Source: Salisapilia sapeloensis
Taxonomy: Eukaryota; Oomycota; Peronosporomycetes; Peronosporales; Salisapiliaceae
Reading direction: 5' to 3'
DNA length: 64,000 bases
Assembly (NCBI GenBank): GCA_023334545.1
Contig: JAADVB010000027.1
Coordinates: 1 to 64,000 of the forward strand
Of this stretch, positions 42,610 through 53,776 are shown in pieces (within the stretch, counting starts at the first letter, position 1; each line of letters opens with the position of its first letter). Position numbers and translations under genes: made by a program. The notes beneath the pieces are model-generated. The model searched no databases, was not told the DNA's origin, and saw only the letters and a program-made list of their open reading frames with translations.

Positions 42610-43888
42610 ATGTCAGCATTCCGGACGATCCGATACGAGTGGCAGCGGATCCCAAAGCCGGTCAAAATTGTTGCTGGCTTTGGTGGATGTATGTTAAACT
42701 ATCTAGAGCTCAATGATACCGTGTAATAACGCCATATTGATATTTGGTAACGAAAAATGTCTAGTGTACGCGGTATCCAGCATCGAAACGCTGCCGATTT
42801 CTGGACGAAAGCGCATGATGTTGCTTCCATACAGTACGTATACGTGTATGCACGCATTATTGCCTGTATATGTAAACCACAATGCGAATAGGCTTCGACG
42901 AGTATGTTGGACAGCAAGCATATCAAGTACGTTTGCGTCATAGTATGACTCTGGCTCAGTATATAACCTTTTTAATAACAGCAAGAGCTTCAAAGTCGGC
43001 GCGTCCTACCAGCATCCGATCGCGTATGTACATGCTCCATAGCTTCTTTAATAGACGTTTACACAAAGCTATACTGTAGAGATCAAAAGTCGTTAACCGC
43101 ATCGGACAGAAAATCATCCAGCATTCAGCTAATTCTAAGCTAAACTGGCGTTTTCATGTCGTCGAGGATAGTACACCAAACGCCTTTTGTCTACCTGGTG
43201 GCAAAGTCTTCGTTAACACGGGTCTCTTCAAGACTGTTCGCAATGAAGACATGCTAGCCGCAGTTCTATTTCACGAAGCTGCACATGGAATTGCTCGTAC
43301 GCTTTACATACCATTCTCTATAGCCATCTTTAGCTAATGAAAAATATATAGGTCATGGAACGGAAAAGGTACAGGGCACTGCGCTCCTCCAGACACTTTT
43401 GTATTCGGTCTTTTTCTTCTTTCTACCAGACGCTTCAAGTGATATGCTACGTATGAGTGACTTTGTAAGTTTCTCCTTTTTTAAGCGTTTAAGTATGGTC
43501 TCATCGTATTTTTACAGGTACTAAGGATGGCCACAGAGCTTCCCTTTTCTCGGAAATTGGAATCTGAAGCTGATTTGATCGGACTCAAGCTCATGTCTAA
43601 AGCTTGCTACCCGCCAGAAGCCAGTCTGGAGATGAACCGAGCACTTGCCAAATTAAACAAGGGCAGTGACGATTTCACGAGCAAGTACTTTTCGACGCAT
43701 CCGCCGAGCAAAGAGCGAATCGAGGCTATTCGGTATATCATGATCCACTTCATTATCAAGTCTTGCAACTTACATAGGCATCAACTGTTAATATCTCTCG
43801 TAGTCAACACCTTCCTGACGCCAAAGCCATTTATGAATCCTTCGACTGCGCGCATACCAAACAGTCCTTCCGTCGCATCATGCAATGA
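42610..43888 (+). CDS. M48 family metallopeptidase, OMA1-like
   Basis: Eight exons fit with consistent phases: 42610-42688, 42765-42833, 42892-42926, 42982-43023, 43080-43296, 43352-43464, 43518-43732, 43804-43888. The total is 284 residues. The zinc-binding HEAAH (LFHEAAHGIAR) and the downstream third ligand in ESEADLIGLKLM define M48. Upstream, LPISGRKRMMLLPYS and NAFCLPGGKVFVNTGLF match OMA1-type proteins. After HEAAH a short hydrophobic segment (LLYSVFFFFLPDA) follows. The basic N-terminus (MSAFRTIRYEWQR) could be mitochondrial targeting. OMA1 is a stress-activated inner-membrane protease; this protein is at the short end of the family. High intron density contrasts with its intronless neighbours. 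Confidence 0.85.
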
Positions 43889-45272
43889 ACGAATAAAACA
43901 CGCACTTAGTCTGACATGTTAACTGCTACTTTCCTATGAGCATTCATGATGCTGTGCAAAATATCGGCTTGGTTATCAGTGTGTTCTTTGTTGCTGCATC
44001 TATTGCTTACACTTAGGATATTATAGCATACAGATTAGCTTTATTCAAACAAAGCAGACACGTATTGGCTTGGCAAGATGCAGCGTAATACATTTTGTTT
44101 TTGATGATAGTGAGGCTTCTATACTACCTAATGCGAGAGGCTGGGCAAATTTGATTAGAGGTGTGGTAACTTGACTGGGAATGGCTCACACGTTTTGTAA
44201 ACACGCTACAGGAGGTGCTAGTGGGCTAGAAATATTGATGGAAAAGGTTGAAGAGGCTAACGATTGCATAAATCGACAAGAAGTCAGTTCAATTCGTCCT
44301 TATGGTAACATACCCTTTCCTGCCTGATCGTTGATAGCTTTTAAAGACATTCACTGTGTCACTACTAGAATATATGCTTTTAATCTAGCCGATTCTGTAC
44401 AGCAAACTCTAATAGGAAGTGCACGAACTTTGTCACAAGACTAACAGACGTCTAATAACAAGTCATTTTCACTCTCACTTGTCATCCAATAACCACCAAA
44501 AATTCTTCTGCCCAAGTTTCTACTGGATTTCGTGATCTGGCAATCAAATCTTCCTCATTCGACTTTATCCTTATCTGCTAGGCAGCGCTATGGTTACACT
44601 CGATCATGCTATCGTCATATCTCTTATCCTACTTCAGTCGAGAGCGGCTCTTCTTTGCAATAATCGTTACCTGATATGCGAACTCCCGCTCGCACGTCAA
44701 GACCGAAATTGAGTTTAACTGTTCGGTACGGACAAGATGTATACTCTAATTTATACCGTAGTCACATCTTGCGAGACCCATACTGTTCGTCGCTTATCGT
44801 CGAGTGCTCCAACACATCCAGGGAGCTCAGTCATATCCTAAAGCAAAAAATTATTCAAAGAGGCAGTGACTTGATATAGAGCCTGCTGATGGCAAGCTAA
44901 AGCAGCTCTCGCTTCGCTGTCTACTCCATCCGAAAGCCATAAAAATTATCCATGATAAAGTGCCACCTCAGCAGTCACTGTCCCGAATTATACACACTAA
45001 AATAAGCATTGTTTTTGTATAAATTTGCTGCATTTAATTTGAAAACTCTTTCTATTCGCTCGCTTCATGGACACCTGGCGGTTTCCACGTCAGGTGCCAG
45101 CTCATGCTGAATCACCAGCATAATGCTGTCTTCGCCTTCATTTTGCCACTTAAGCGACTAGTTCTGCACTACTCCGAAGCTATCTAGACAGTTCAAAAGT
45201 ACGTGGGAACTACCTATCGCTCGGTCATCTCCGGTCCGATAACACAAGCTTCCGAATTGTTAATTAATCAGG
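43889..45272. other. Gene-free region between OMA1-like and membrane protein genes
   Basis: Nearly 1.4 kb with only short unsupported ORFs (for example 44676-44879). It contains one small inverted repeat at 45072-45096 that shares a 14-mer with position 285-298. Confidence 0.5.
45072..45096. repeat. Small inverted repeat sharing GGTTTCCACGTCAG with position 285
   Basis: CACCTG (45072-45077) and CAGGTG (45091-45096) flank a 13-nt spacer. The 14-mer GGTTTCCACGTCAG at 45080-45093 is identical to 285-298. It lies about 180 bp upstream of the gene at 45273, as the first lies some 570 bp upstream of the gene at 871. Confidence 0.45.
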
Positions 45273-47201
45273 ATGCGAGCGACGAGCATTCTAGGCGTCG
45301 CGTTGGCGCTTTTAACATCTCAAGTGCATGCCAACGATAGTCTTCCCGACTCGGTATGTGATTTTGAGTTGAGCAGAATGTACCGACTAGACCCAGAAAC
45401 CTCCTCCAAGTCGAAGCAATACTACACGCAATGCGATCCAAGCGACAGATGTGAAATGTGTCGATGCCGATATATGAAGAAGCGTAAAGTGGGAGACAAA
45501 ATTCACGTCTGGGGCGTCTGCACGGCCGATGAAGACATAGAAACCTGCGAAGAGTCTATTAACAACATCCTGGACACTACGAAAAGTGTCGGCGAGAGAA
45601 GTGACTTTACGTTTTGCGATGAAGACGAACCTGGGATCAGTTCGTCATCGTCTAGCAAATCTGATTCCTCATCAGGAAGTGATGAACTGCCATCGGACGA
45701 TCCACAGGCATCATACGATGCGCCTGGATCATCCACTAGTAACTCTACGTCTGCAGATGCAAGCTCATCTTCAACTTTGGACAAGAACTCGTCGGACAAA
45801 GGTGAGATGGATAACTCAAAGTATGGAAACGGGCCTAACGCTGGAGACGATTCAGTTGACGATGATGACGACCGGTCAAGAGATTCTAGTTCTGCTCAAA
45901 GCTCTCACAGCAGTGCAAACAAAGACAATCATTCAAGTAGTTCTAGTCCCAAGCAAAGCTTTGACAGTGATGATGACGACTCAGCTAGTTATTCTGGCAG
46001 ATATCATCCGGGCAATGTAGTCGGAGGAGCGGGTGTCGGTAGTGACTCAGCTGATTTTAATGGTGACGGCAAAAAAGGCCTGACCTTTGATTCATCTACT
46101 CCGTCTGCATCGGAAACTGACGCAGAAACTGGATCCGATCAGAGCGAATCTGGAATCTATGCGAGTGAACATGATGGTACAAATGATTATCGCCCCGCGA
46201 CTCCTTCCCAGGACAAGGATGCAAAACATTCCAAGCCACCAACTCCTTCCCAGGACGAGAGCAAACAAGATCCTCCGCCATCAACTTCCTCTCAGGACGA
46301 GGACGAGGGAAGCATTGCCTCCGAGAATACGGACAACCCGAACACACTTTCCGACAGATCAAACCAAAAGAGCAGTCGACCTCTCGAATCCAACACTGGA
46401 GCCATCGTCGGTATTGCCATCGCATGTGCTGTTGGCGTCGCGGCAATCGTTGGATTATTCGTCATGCGCCGTCGTCACAATAAACTTCAGAAACAAGCAT
46501 CTGACGGTCCCATTTGGCCTCCTCAAGATGGGTCTATGGGCATGTACGCACCTACGGATCGTGGTACGAGAGAAAGCGCTGATTTACCATCCAACTACGC
46601 TGGCAGCTTCTTGGAGACATTCCGGCCCCCAATGGCGCTGACTACCATGTCCGTTCATGGCCAAGGTGACACTTCAAGAAAAGGTAACTCTAGGTCAGGT
46701 CCGTCTCCGAACCACAAAGGCTCGAAGGATGCGTATAATGACCGCAGCAACAAGAATGACCTCTATGAAAGCGATGACAAGTTCTCTGTTGGAATGAGTG
46801 TGTACGATGACTCGAACCACCAGTCTCTTGATTTCCTTTCCAGCAATGCATCCGGTGCTAGTAGTACCTGGGACGAATTCTCGTCTCGTACAGGTGGCTT
46901 TGCGTCTGCCATGCAGAGCAAGGTGAACAAGGGCGGCAATAACCGAACGAGAGACAAGAACAACTTCAGTCGCGTGGAGGAAGAGTCTGATCCGGACAGC
47001 AGCTCTGGTTTCGAAAATGATGAAGAGTTCTACCGGAATGGTTCCTCGAGCCTCAATCTCAACAGCAGCCTTCCGGCCTATTCTAAGAATAAGAAGACGA
47101 CGGGTGGTATGACTAACAACTGGGGCAGCTCCTCAAGCGCACTAAGTGCTCATGAGGAGGAAATGAGCGACAAGGAAGATCGCAAGTCGATGGAGTTCTG
47201 A
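45273..47201 (+). CDS. Type I membrane protein with eight-cysteine ectodomain
   Basis: Intronless, 642 residues. A signal peptide (residues 1-20, cleaved after HA) precedes a small Cys-rich domain with Cys at 29, 54, 60, 63, 65, 83, 92 and 115 and the motif CRCRY. A very long acidic Ser/Asp/Thr stalk (about 120-360) contains three imperfect repeats around P-T-P-S-Q-D. One membrane helix follows (about 371-393, ending VMRRRH), then a polar cytoplasmic tail ending RKSMEF. The ectodomain resembles that of the gene at 49207 (VCDFE against VCDIE, CRCR, matching later Cys spacing). I know no named family. It could be a surface receptor, adhesin-like or wall-associated protein; function unknown. Confidence 0.75.
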   Translation: MRATSILGVALALLTSQVHANDSLPDSVCDFELSRMYRLDPETSSKSKQYYTQCDPSDRCEMCRCRYMKKRKVGDKIHVWGVCTADEDIETCEESINNILDTTKSVGERSDFTFCDEDEPGISSSSSSKSDSSSGSDELPSDDPQASYDAPGSSTSNSTSADASSSSTLDKNSSDKGEMDNSKYGNGPNAGDDSVDDDDDRSRDSSSAQSSHSSANKDNHSSSSSPKQSFDSDDDDSASYSGRYHPGNVVGGAGVGSDSADFNGDGKKGLTFDSSTPSASETDAETGSDQSESGIYASEHDGTNDYRPATPSQDKDAKHSKPPTPSQDESKQDPPPSTSSQDEDEGSIASENTDNPNTLSDRSNQKSSRPLESNTGAIVGIAIACAVGVAAIVGLFVMRRRHNKLQKQASDGPIWPPQDGSMGMYAPTDRGTRESADLPSNYAGSFLETFRPPMALTTMSVHGQGDTSRKGNSRSGPSPNHKGSKDAYNDRSNKNDLYESDDKFSVGMSVYDDSNHQSLDFLSSNASGASSTWDEFSSRTGGFASAMQSKVNKGGNNRTRDKNNFSRVEEESDPDSSSGFENDEEFYRNGSSSLNLNSSLPAYSKNKKTTGGMTNNWGSSSSALSAHEEEMSDKEDRKSMEF

Positions 47202-47252
47202 ATAATTTGAAACAAAGGACATTTCATTTTACTTTTACTATCACGACTTTCG

Positions 47253-49090
47253 TTACTCATCCATTCGACGCAGTAGTTTACGTACGATCTCAACGTCTTC
47301 TGGTTTTTGATGCGTATCGTCCTTCGAAAGCACTAGGCTGAGCAGTCTGCGTGAATTGCGGGAAGCAAAGAAGGCTTCCTCGACAATGGCGATGAAGATG
47401 TTCAGCACAACGTACATGAACAAACTCATAAACAAGTACATGAAGGCTTTGCCAGAAACTGGAAATCCGCCACTGTCAAGAGCTTGGAAGACGTCTAGAA
47501 TCTCGTCTCCATTCATGACAGCAAAGAGAGTGATGATAGAGTCACTCAGCGATCCAAACAGCGCCACTCGAGCACCAAAGTACGTCGAACCGAAGAGTGC
47601 AAAGCCGACAAAGATAGGAGATACACCGGCTAGGAACTGGAGCACTCGCGGGATACTCGTTTTAAGCGTCAAGACAATCGAATACAACGAGTTGCTGTGC
47701 TCGAGATACCCCACGACTGCACTCCAAAGAAAGAGCAAGGCGGAGGAATGTACTAGACGGTGGGTGAAGGCTAATGGGACGTGCGCTTGGGCAGCTGAAA
47801 GGCTCCAAATGCAGCTAGTAATTAACAAAACCAGCGACAAGCATACCAATAGCTGTCTGCGAGATAAAATGCCGTCAGTAGCCATGTATAGGTAGAGACA
47901 AGAGGTTGAAAGGCTTACAGTTTGTTGAAGAGACGAAATTGTAGTGCAAAGGAGGCTTCGACTCTTCCCAATGCAGAGGAGATGACTGGGAACCGTTCGG
48001 ACGGAGACGACATCAGAGGGCTTTCGGGATCTGTTTCGTCTGTCGAATTTACCTGTTCCTCTTCTAGAAACCGTCGCACCCTTGCTACCCTGCGAACGTA
48101 TCAGCAACCTACAAGTTGCTGTAGGAGATAGATTATAACGTACATGTGGAAGGAGCGGTAGACAGCTCGAACGCTCAGCACCAAGTAGATAGAGGCAACG
48201 AGTAAACTGGCCAAGTGGATCCAGACAAAGTGGTCTTGCTGAACTGATTGCCACCAAGGGATGCGGTGACATCGCCGAACTTCGGATTCGTCCACTTCTA
48301 CCTCCATACGCATGCCTTCCCGCACCTGCATTCGCAGTCGGATATTCCAAACAAAGCATTCCGAGTAAAAGCGTCCGGCTTGCATGTCTTTCAGTTGAAA
48401 TGCAAACCGGATCGATTCTGTTGCTCGGACCAACTTCCTCTTTGCGATCGACGGCATGTCCGAGTGAAATGGACCGAGGAAGCCTCTCTCAAAGTCATCC
48501 TGATTAATACTATAGTCCGTCGTTTGTGCTTGCTTTGTATTAGAAACGAATCGCGTGAGGGAAAGATGGAGAGGGGCGATGTCAAAATCATCGGTCAAGA
48601 CGTGTTCGTAATTGGCCACGGATGTCTTCGGCGTTTCAAAGTATGCGCCTGATATGTGCTCCACCGCCGCAAACGTGTCGTTGACAGTGTACAGTGCTCG
48701 CAAATACCTCAATCTATGCCCTAGCGTTTGTACCTTTTCTATTCGACGCTAGGACGGGGGATATGAACGTACTCGTCACCAGCTTCGTCTGCGGATGGAA
48801 GGAAAAAGTAGGCCCTAGGAACATAACGAAGCAAACCATGAGTGGCTTCGAATCGAAACGTCATCCGCGGAAAGCGTTACTCGGGCATCTATTTACCAGT
48901 TTCGATGGGAAGCCCGCAGATACGACGCATTCTGTGCGTCATACAACTGGATTTGCGCTAGTGTCAGGAGCAAAAGCACTAGGTGGAGCACCAGTTTAAC
49001 CGGGACTTTGCGGTACAAGCGCCACTTTTCGACGGGGGACAGCAGCAGCCTCTCGGCAGATCGCATCTCGCTCTTGTCCGACTCGGTCAT
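47253..49090 (-). CDS. TRPML/mucolipin-like cation channel
   Basis: Five exons: 49090-48897, 48814-48780 (35 nt), 48720-48144, 48089-47919, 47856-47253; 526 residues, all phases consistent. TM1 (LVLHLVLLLLTLAQIQLYDAQN) is followed by a mucolipin-type luminal domain (NWAYFFLPSADEAG, YAVYT-like LRALYTVNDTF). TM2 and further helices come next, then the pore region SDSIITLFAVMNGDEILDVF, whose NGDE matches the NGDD filter of mucolipins. The last helix LFMYVVLNIFIAIVEEAF is the conserved TM6. Mucolipins are endolysosomal Ca2+/Fe2+ channels gated by PI(3,5)P2. The basic SPVEKWRLYRKVP N-terminus fits the lipid-binding region. Its ATG is only 116 bp from that of the divergent gene at 49207. Confidence 0.88.
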
Positions 49091-49206
49091 CGTGTGTTTA
49101 AAATTCACCCATACGATTTCTTCCACCTGAGTCGATTAAAGCTCGATTTTGCTTGAACTACACTACTAAGCTCCTTTCGTCACCTACGATACACCTTCGC
49201 TAGACT

Positions 49207-50576
49207 ATGTCAGCTGCAGTCGACGTGTGCGACATTGAAGCTCAGGATTGGTATTTTGATAACCACGGCGAATACAGCCCATGTCTCAAGAACGGCAAAA
49301 TCGCTCGTGTCTGTGTCGATGAAGATGGACAGCGAGACTGTCGCTGTCGATGGCCGAAAGAAAGATACATTGTGGATGGAGATATTGCCATCATGGCCAT
49401 TTGTCAAAAATGGGATGGCGAAGCAGCATGCTTGAGCGACAATGGCACAATATGCGTATCAGGTACTTTGGATCACCGACAGTATGCTGTGCATGCAGTT
49501 AAGTAACTCTGGACGTAGGTGGCAGTGAAGCTGTACGTGCGCATGCACCAGATCTATCGCTTTCCAACAACAGTACTTTTGACTTCGCTTCGAGTGCCTC
49601 CAACTCGGACGCTTCTTCCATAAAGCGTACCCAGCAAGATGGATCAAGCTCACAGGACGAAGCTTTTGAAATGGATAATAACATGATCCTCGTTATCGTC
49701 ATTGCTGCTATCATCATCATCGGCTCTATCCTCTTCATGACCAGACTAGCGTATCAAAGCCGCATCAGATCTCGGGCAGCTCAGTCCGCTGGCACTTCGA
49801 GTAGCACTCAGGATCCTCCAAGCGGTCCTAAACAAGAGACTAAAGGAGCGAGCACCACATCAGATTCAAACGCAACAAATTTGTATGCAAGCAATATGTC
49901 TGGCCTAGCTGCCAACTTCCTCTATCGACTACGTTCATCTGCTTCGTTAAATACCGGATCTGGGCGCTCTACTGATTACCATAGAAATTTGACCCATCAG
50001 TCCGGCCAACAGAGCTCAGACACCACTGCGCAAGGTACACAGGATCTAAATGACATGTTCGGTGGCAAGCAACCGATGCGGGAGTACATGGCAAAGTCTC
50101 AGTTGACAGGCAAATCAGTCTTTTACATGGATTCGGACAATGCAAGGACAGAGGACAAGCTACCTCGCTTCCGGGATGAGTCTCTGCGCCACCCAACAGA
50201 ACAGACAAGTGATCGACGGCGTTTTAATTCTGAGTTTAATACGATGAACACTGGCAATGCAGATGCCATCTACTCTCGGTCGACAATCTCGCTCGGAACG
50301 GATCGCGTTGGGTCCGGCAAGACAGATGAATACTTGAACTCTGCGACACAAAGGACGAACACAAACAATGTACCTTCTGCAGCATATGCGACTGCACCGA
50401 GCTCGAGCAATCGGATGCTGGACACGTGGGCCAGCTACCTCTATGGCGCAGACTCGAGTGAAGAAGATGATTATAAAAGCAGCAACCAAATGAGCAGCTT
50501 CCGTTCTGTCGATGAGCTACATTCGGATCAAACATGGCAAGAGCAGAACAAAGACGAGGATATTGTGCGACTCTAG
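49207..50576 (+). CDS. Membrane protein with eight-cysteine ectodomain, paralogue of 45273
   Basis: Two exons, 49207-49462 and 49519-50576, 437 residues. Exon 1 is almost exactly the Cys-rich domain: Cys at 8, 26, 36, 45, 47, 66, 75 and 83, with VCDIE and CRCRW. Exon 2 gives a short Ser/Asn-rich stalk, one membrane helix (MILVIVIAAIIIIGSILFM) and a polar tail ending DEDIVRL. Unlike its paralogue no signal peptide precedes the Cys domain, and no ATG lies between the divergent mucolipin start (49090) and 49207. Either a 5' exon overlaps the mucolipin gene or the leader was lost. Function unknown. Confidence 0.7.
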
Positions 50577-50648
50577 ACGTACAACATCCTACAGTGTTTA
50601 TTTCGGAAACTGCATAAGGTACAAAACCGTGAATACATATCGCATTCG

Positions 50649-51780
50649 TTATTCCAACTCGGCTACGGTGGTTTCCAAAAGATCTCGCATCGCCTTCAAA
50701 TTGTCAAACCAGTTACTCCACTTGTCCATGTCTTGCATTAAATCCGGTTCCTAAATCACATCAGTCGTAAGCACAAAAGTAGGTAATAAATATAGATGAA
50801 CGCACTTCTAACACGAGGAAGACTTGGCCCTCCGGTCCTTTCTCCTGGAAACCCATGGCTCGCAGGCACTTAAGACCTCCGTCGAACTGACCCACATCTT
50901 GATGAAAGTTTTCGTTCGCGAGTGGAATCTGCCGATAGATGAGGTTTTCAGGAGATGCTACGATATTCTCTAAAATCCTCTGGACACTTGTGACGGTTGT
51001 TTTCACCTGCGCTCTGCTCTCGACTGTCTTTTGAAGATACGCAATCGCTTGCTTTAAAGTTTCAGGTCCAGCATTCCGGACAGCCTCACGATTGCGAGCG
51101 CGCCTCTCCTCACGCTTATCTTCTTCCTCCTTCTCCTTCTTCTCCCTCTCCAGTCTTCGCTGCTCCCGACTTTCGTTGGCCAGTCGTGCCAGTTCCTCTC
51201 TCTCCTCCTTTTCTTTCTTCTCTTGCTGTTCCAGAACTCTAAGCTCCTCCTCTTCTTTCCTCTCTTTCTCTTCTTGAGCCTTCACTCGAGCTGCATGAAG
51301 TCTTTGTTCTTCATTTTGTTTCTCCTGTTCCAATTTGTCAGACTTAGCTGCACGGAACGCAGATATACGGTCTCGTATTTGGTCAGTTATGCTGCTGGAC
51401 TCGTATGCAGACAGCACATTGTCATATTGCGAAAGCACCTCTTCCACTTTTGTTTGCATCTTGGGACCGAAACGAGGTTTTTGGGTGACCGGATCGACGT
51501 AATTCAACCTCTCTCGATACTTGGCGATTTTACGTCTCGTTTCACCTTCTTCTTCAACAGACTCCTAGAAAGTTCAAACGTTATATGCTGCAACTATCTT
51601 ATCTTTGTAATAAACACACGAAGTCTAAGCTCGTACCTGCAGAAATGCAAGCTCCTTTGCTTCTTCGTCTGCTTGTTCTTCATTCTCAATTAAATTTGAA
51701 CTACTCTGCCTCTCTTGCAACAACTCAAAAGTACGTTGGAGCTTGTCCACCGTATCGTTAAGCTGTCTAAACTCGGCCAT
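50649..51780 (-). CDS. PUB-domain protein with long coiled coil
   Basis: Three exons, 51780-51637, 51564-50806 and 50750-50649, 334 residues. The N-terminal third is helical; residues about 120-220 form a highly charged Glu/Lys/Arg coiled coil. The C-terminal ~100 residues form a PUB domain (VQRILENIVASPENLIYRQIPLANENFHQDV...GGLKCLRAMGF). The final exon (EPDLMQDMDKWSNWFDNLKA) continues in frame. PUB domains bind the C-terminus of the p97/CDC48 ATPase in ER-associated degradation and ubiquitin pathways. No UBX or transglutaminase domain is present, so it is neither a typical UBXN6 nor a PNGase. Confidence 0.8.
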
Positions 51781-51942
51781 TCTCGCTTCGGTATCTCGTG
51801 TCAAATTTCGTGTCAAGAATCTATCCGTAATTTACATTTCTCTGCAAACTATAATGACCTACAAAGTATCTTCCACGGTCAACAGATTTAACGAACAAAT
51901 ACTTTTCAACGTAGAGTTTCCATTTACTTCAGTACATATCTT

Positions 51943-53539
51943 TTATTCAGGAATAGTGGCATGGGTCGACGTCGACACGACATTAGTAGACGTCTGTTGT
52001 GACTTGCTTATCAAGTACTTTTGTCGCTTCTCCTCGTTCGTCTTCAAGAAGCGTTCCAAGACGTTACCCAAGAACGGGGCCACGGAATCCCTTTCCTTCT
52101 CGTAACAATACAAGAGTACTCCCATAGAAGATGCAAACAACGCCACTTCTCCATGGGGCACACTACCAACCATCCGACGGTCCTTAAGTAGCAGATACAG
52201 ACTATCCAATGCTCTCGGGAACACGTACAGTGCCAATTCCGAGCGTCGACTTGGCTGCTCGACGAAAATGGACAGTGATGCGCCAAGACCAAACAAGTAG
52301 TACATGAATCGATGGTCGGTGCTGACTACCTTTCGATGCACACATACGAGCGCCAGGAAGAGCGTCACAAAGCACGACACGAACGCATTCGACCTAGCTG
52401 CGTTCGTCACTGCACGAAGTGTCATTTTTCCCGGACTGCTGAGGAATCTCCGGTGCTGGAGCACTAGAGATGGCGCGAGGAACAAAGACAGGTAGAGGGG
52501 AAAGTTACGCAGAAAAGCTTTGTAGAAACATCGGAAACTGCCATGGACACATCCCGTCGCTTCTGCATGAGCGTACGCGCATGGGATGATAGGCGGGTAG
52601 TCTAGTGGCATGGGTGGAGCCACTCGCTTTAAATGAGGATTCTTCCTGATCAACTCTGCCAGCGTGTTTCGGTCGAGAGGCAGCCCTCGATTGCACTCGC
52701 GTACCATCTTCATTAGCTGCGTGGACGTCGGGCTCGTGCCTTGGATGAAACGCATGTACTCTGCTGGCAACGTCGAAGGACGCATGACATAGGCGTACAT
52801 GACCTGCGCACTGGATAGACCAAACAGTAACGAGTCTCCATGGGCCCAGTCGCTTCCCCAAAAGTGCCACGCGCCTCGGTTCTTGAGCATATTGTACGCT
52901 GTTTGCAAGGCTCGAGTGAAGGCGTAAAGAGCGACGGAGCGTTGGCGGGACTTGTTCAAAGAAAACAAGGACAAGGAAGCGACGGCGGCAGACGTCACAG
53001 ACGCAATCTTCAGTCGATGCTTGGCATCTCGAACGTGGTGAGACAAGAGGTGGGAAGTGACAGCCAAGAGGGCACGGTATCCGCCCGAGAAGCCGCCGAT
53101 GAAAAGTCCGAGCGAGACAGCATCCACCCGAAAAGACAGCTTGCTCTCGTCCAAGAGCTCACGTAGATCCAGCACCGATCGTACATTTCTATAAAAATAT
53201 TAGTGCTAGTCCAAGCGGCGTGTGTCTCTGCATCAAATACTTTTTGCGAAGGAGTTTGAAGATGCGCATGAGCAGACCGACACCAGCGCGGAGGTTATAG
53301 GCTAGTAAAAAGTTGGACGTTCCGAGGTAGAGTGCCTGCAATAGCTGTTTGCCCAGTTTCTTGCTCTCCAAGATCTCCACGATCTCCTCGGACGACTTGA
53401 CCTTCTTATCACCGTCTGCAAGCTGATCGATAGAAGAGTTCGATGCGTCGTGGTCCCGAAGACTCAGGTCGGAAGGCGACGGCGTCATCTCCATGTTGGA
53501 AAGTGAAGCGGAGGAGGCTCCTGTTGGCAGCTTCATCAT
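51943..53539 (-). CDS. TMEM135: TMEM135-like membrane protein
   Basis: Two exons, 53539-53241 and 53188-51943, 514 residues. Blocks include LLQALYLGTSNFLLAYNLRAGVGLL, SLGLFIGGFSGGYRAL, and a Cys-containing central part (CAYAHAEATGCVHGSFRCFYKAFLRNFPLYL), followed by further hydrophobic helices (RFMYYLFGLGASLSIFVEQPSRR). This matches TMEM135, which is found in peroxisomes and mitochondria and linked to lipid and DHA handling in animals. The splice junction restores LLRKKNVRSVLDLREL. It is divergent from a PUFA elongase, with 237 bp between ATGs. Confidence 0.85.
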
Positions 53540-53776
53540 GCTGTCGGGCGAAGTGGGAGCTTCAGACTTATTGCTGCTCGAACGACGGTCGATGGTTTCA
53601 GCCCCTGGGTGTCAAGATGACGTCATAGTTACTTGCAGATCTCAGGATGCGGCCACCTCCTTTCAGCCAATCGCACATCTGATCTACCTGATAATGTCCG
53701 TGGCCACCCATCCTGTGATCTCACATCTCACGTTGCAGCTCGGACCATAGTCGATCTTGTCAACGCCGGATCTAAC

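Noticed and set aside
53633-53776. Upstream extension of the elongase frame
   Set aside because: The frame is open from 53633, but the added residues do not look like ELO sequence and the ATG at 53777 gives the normal family length.
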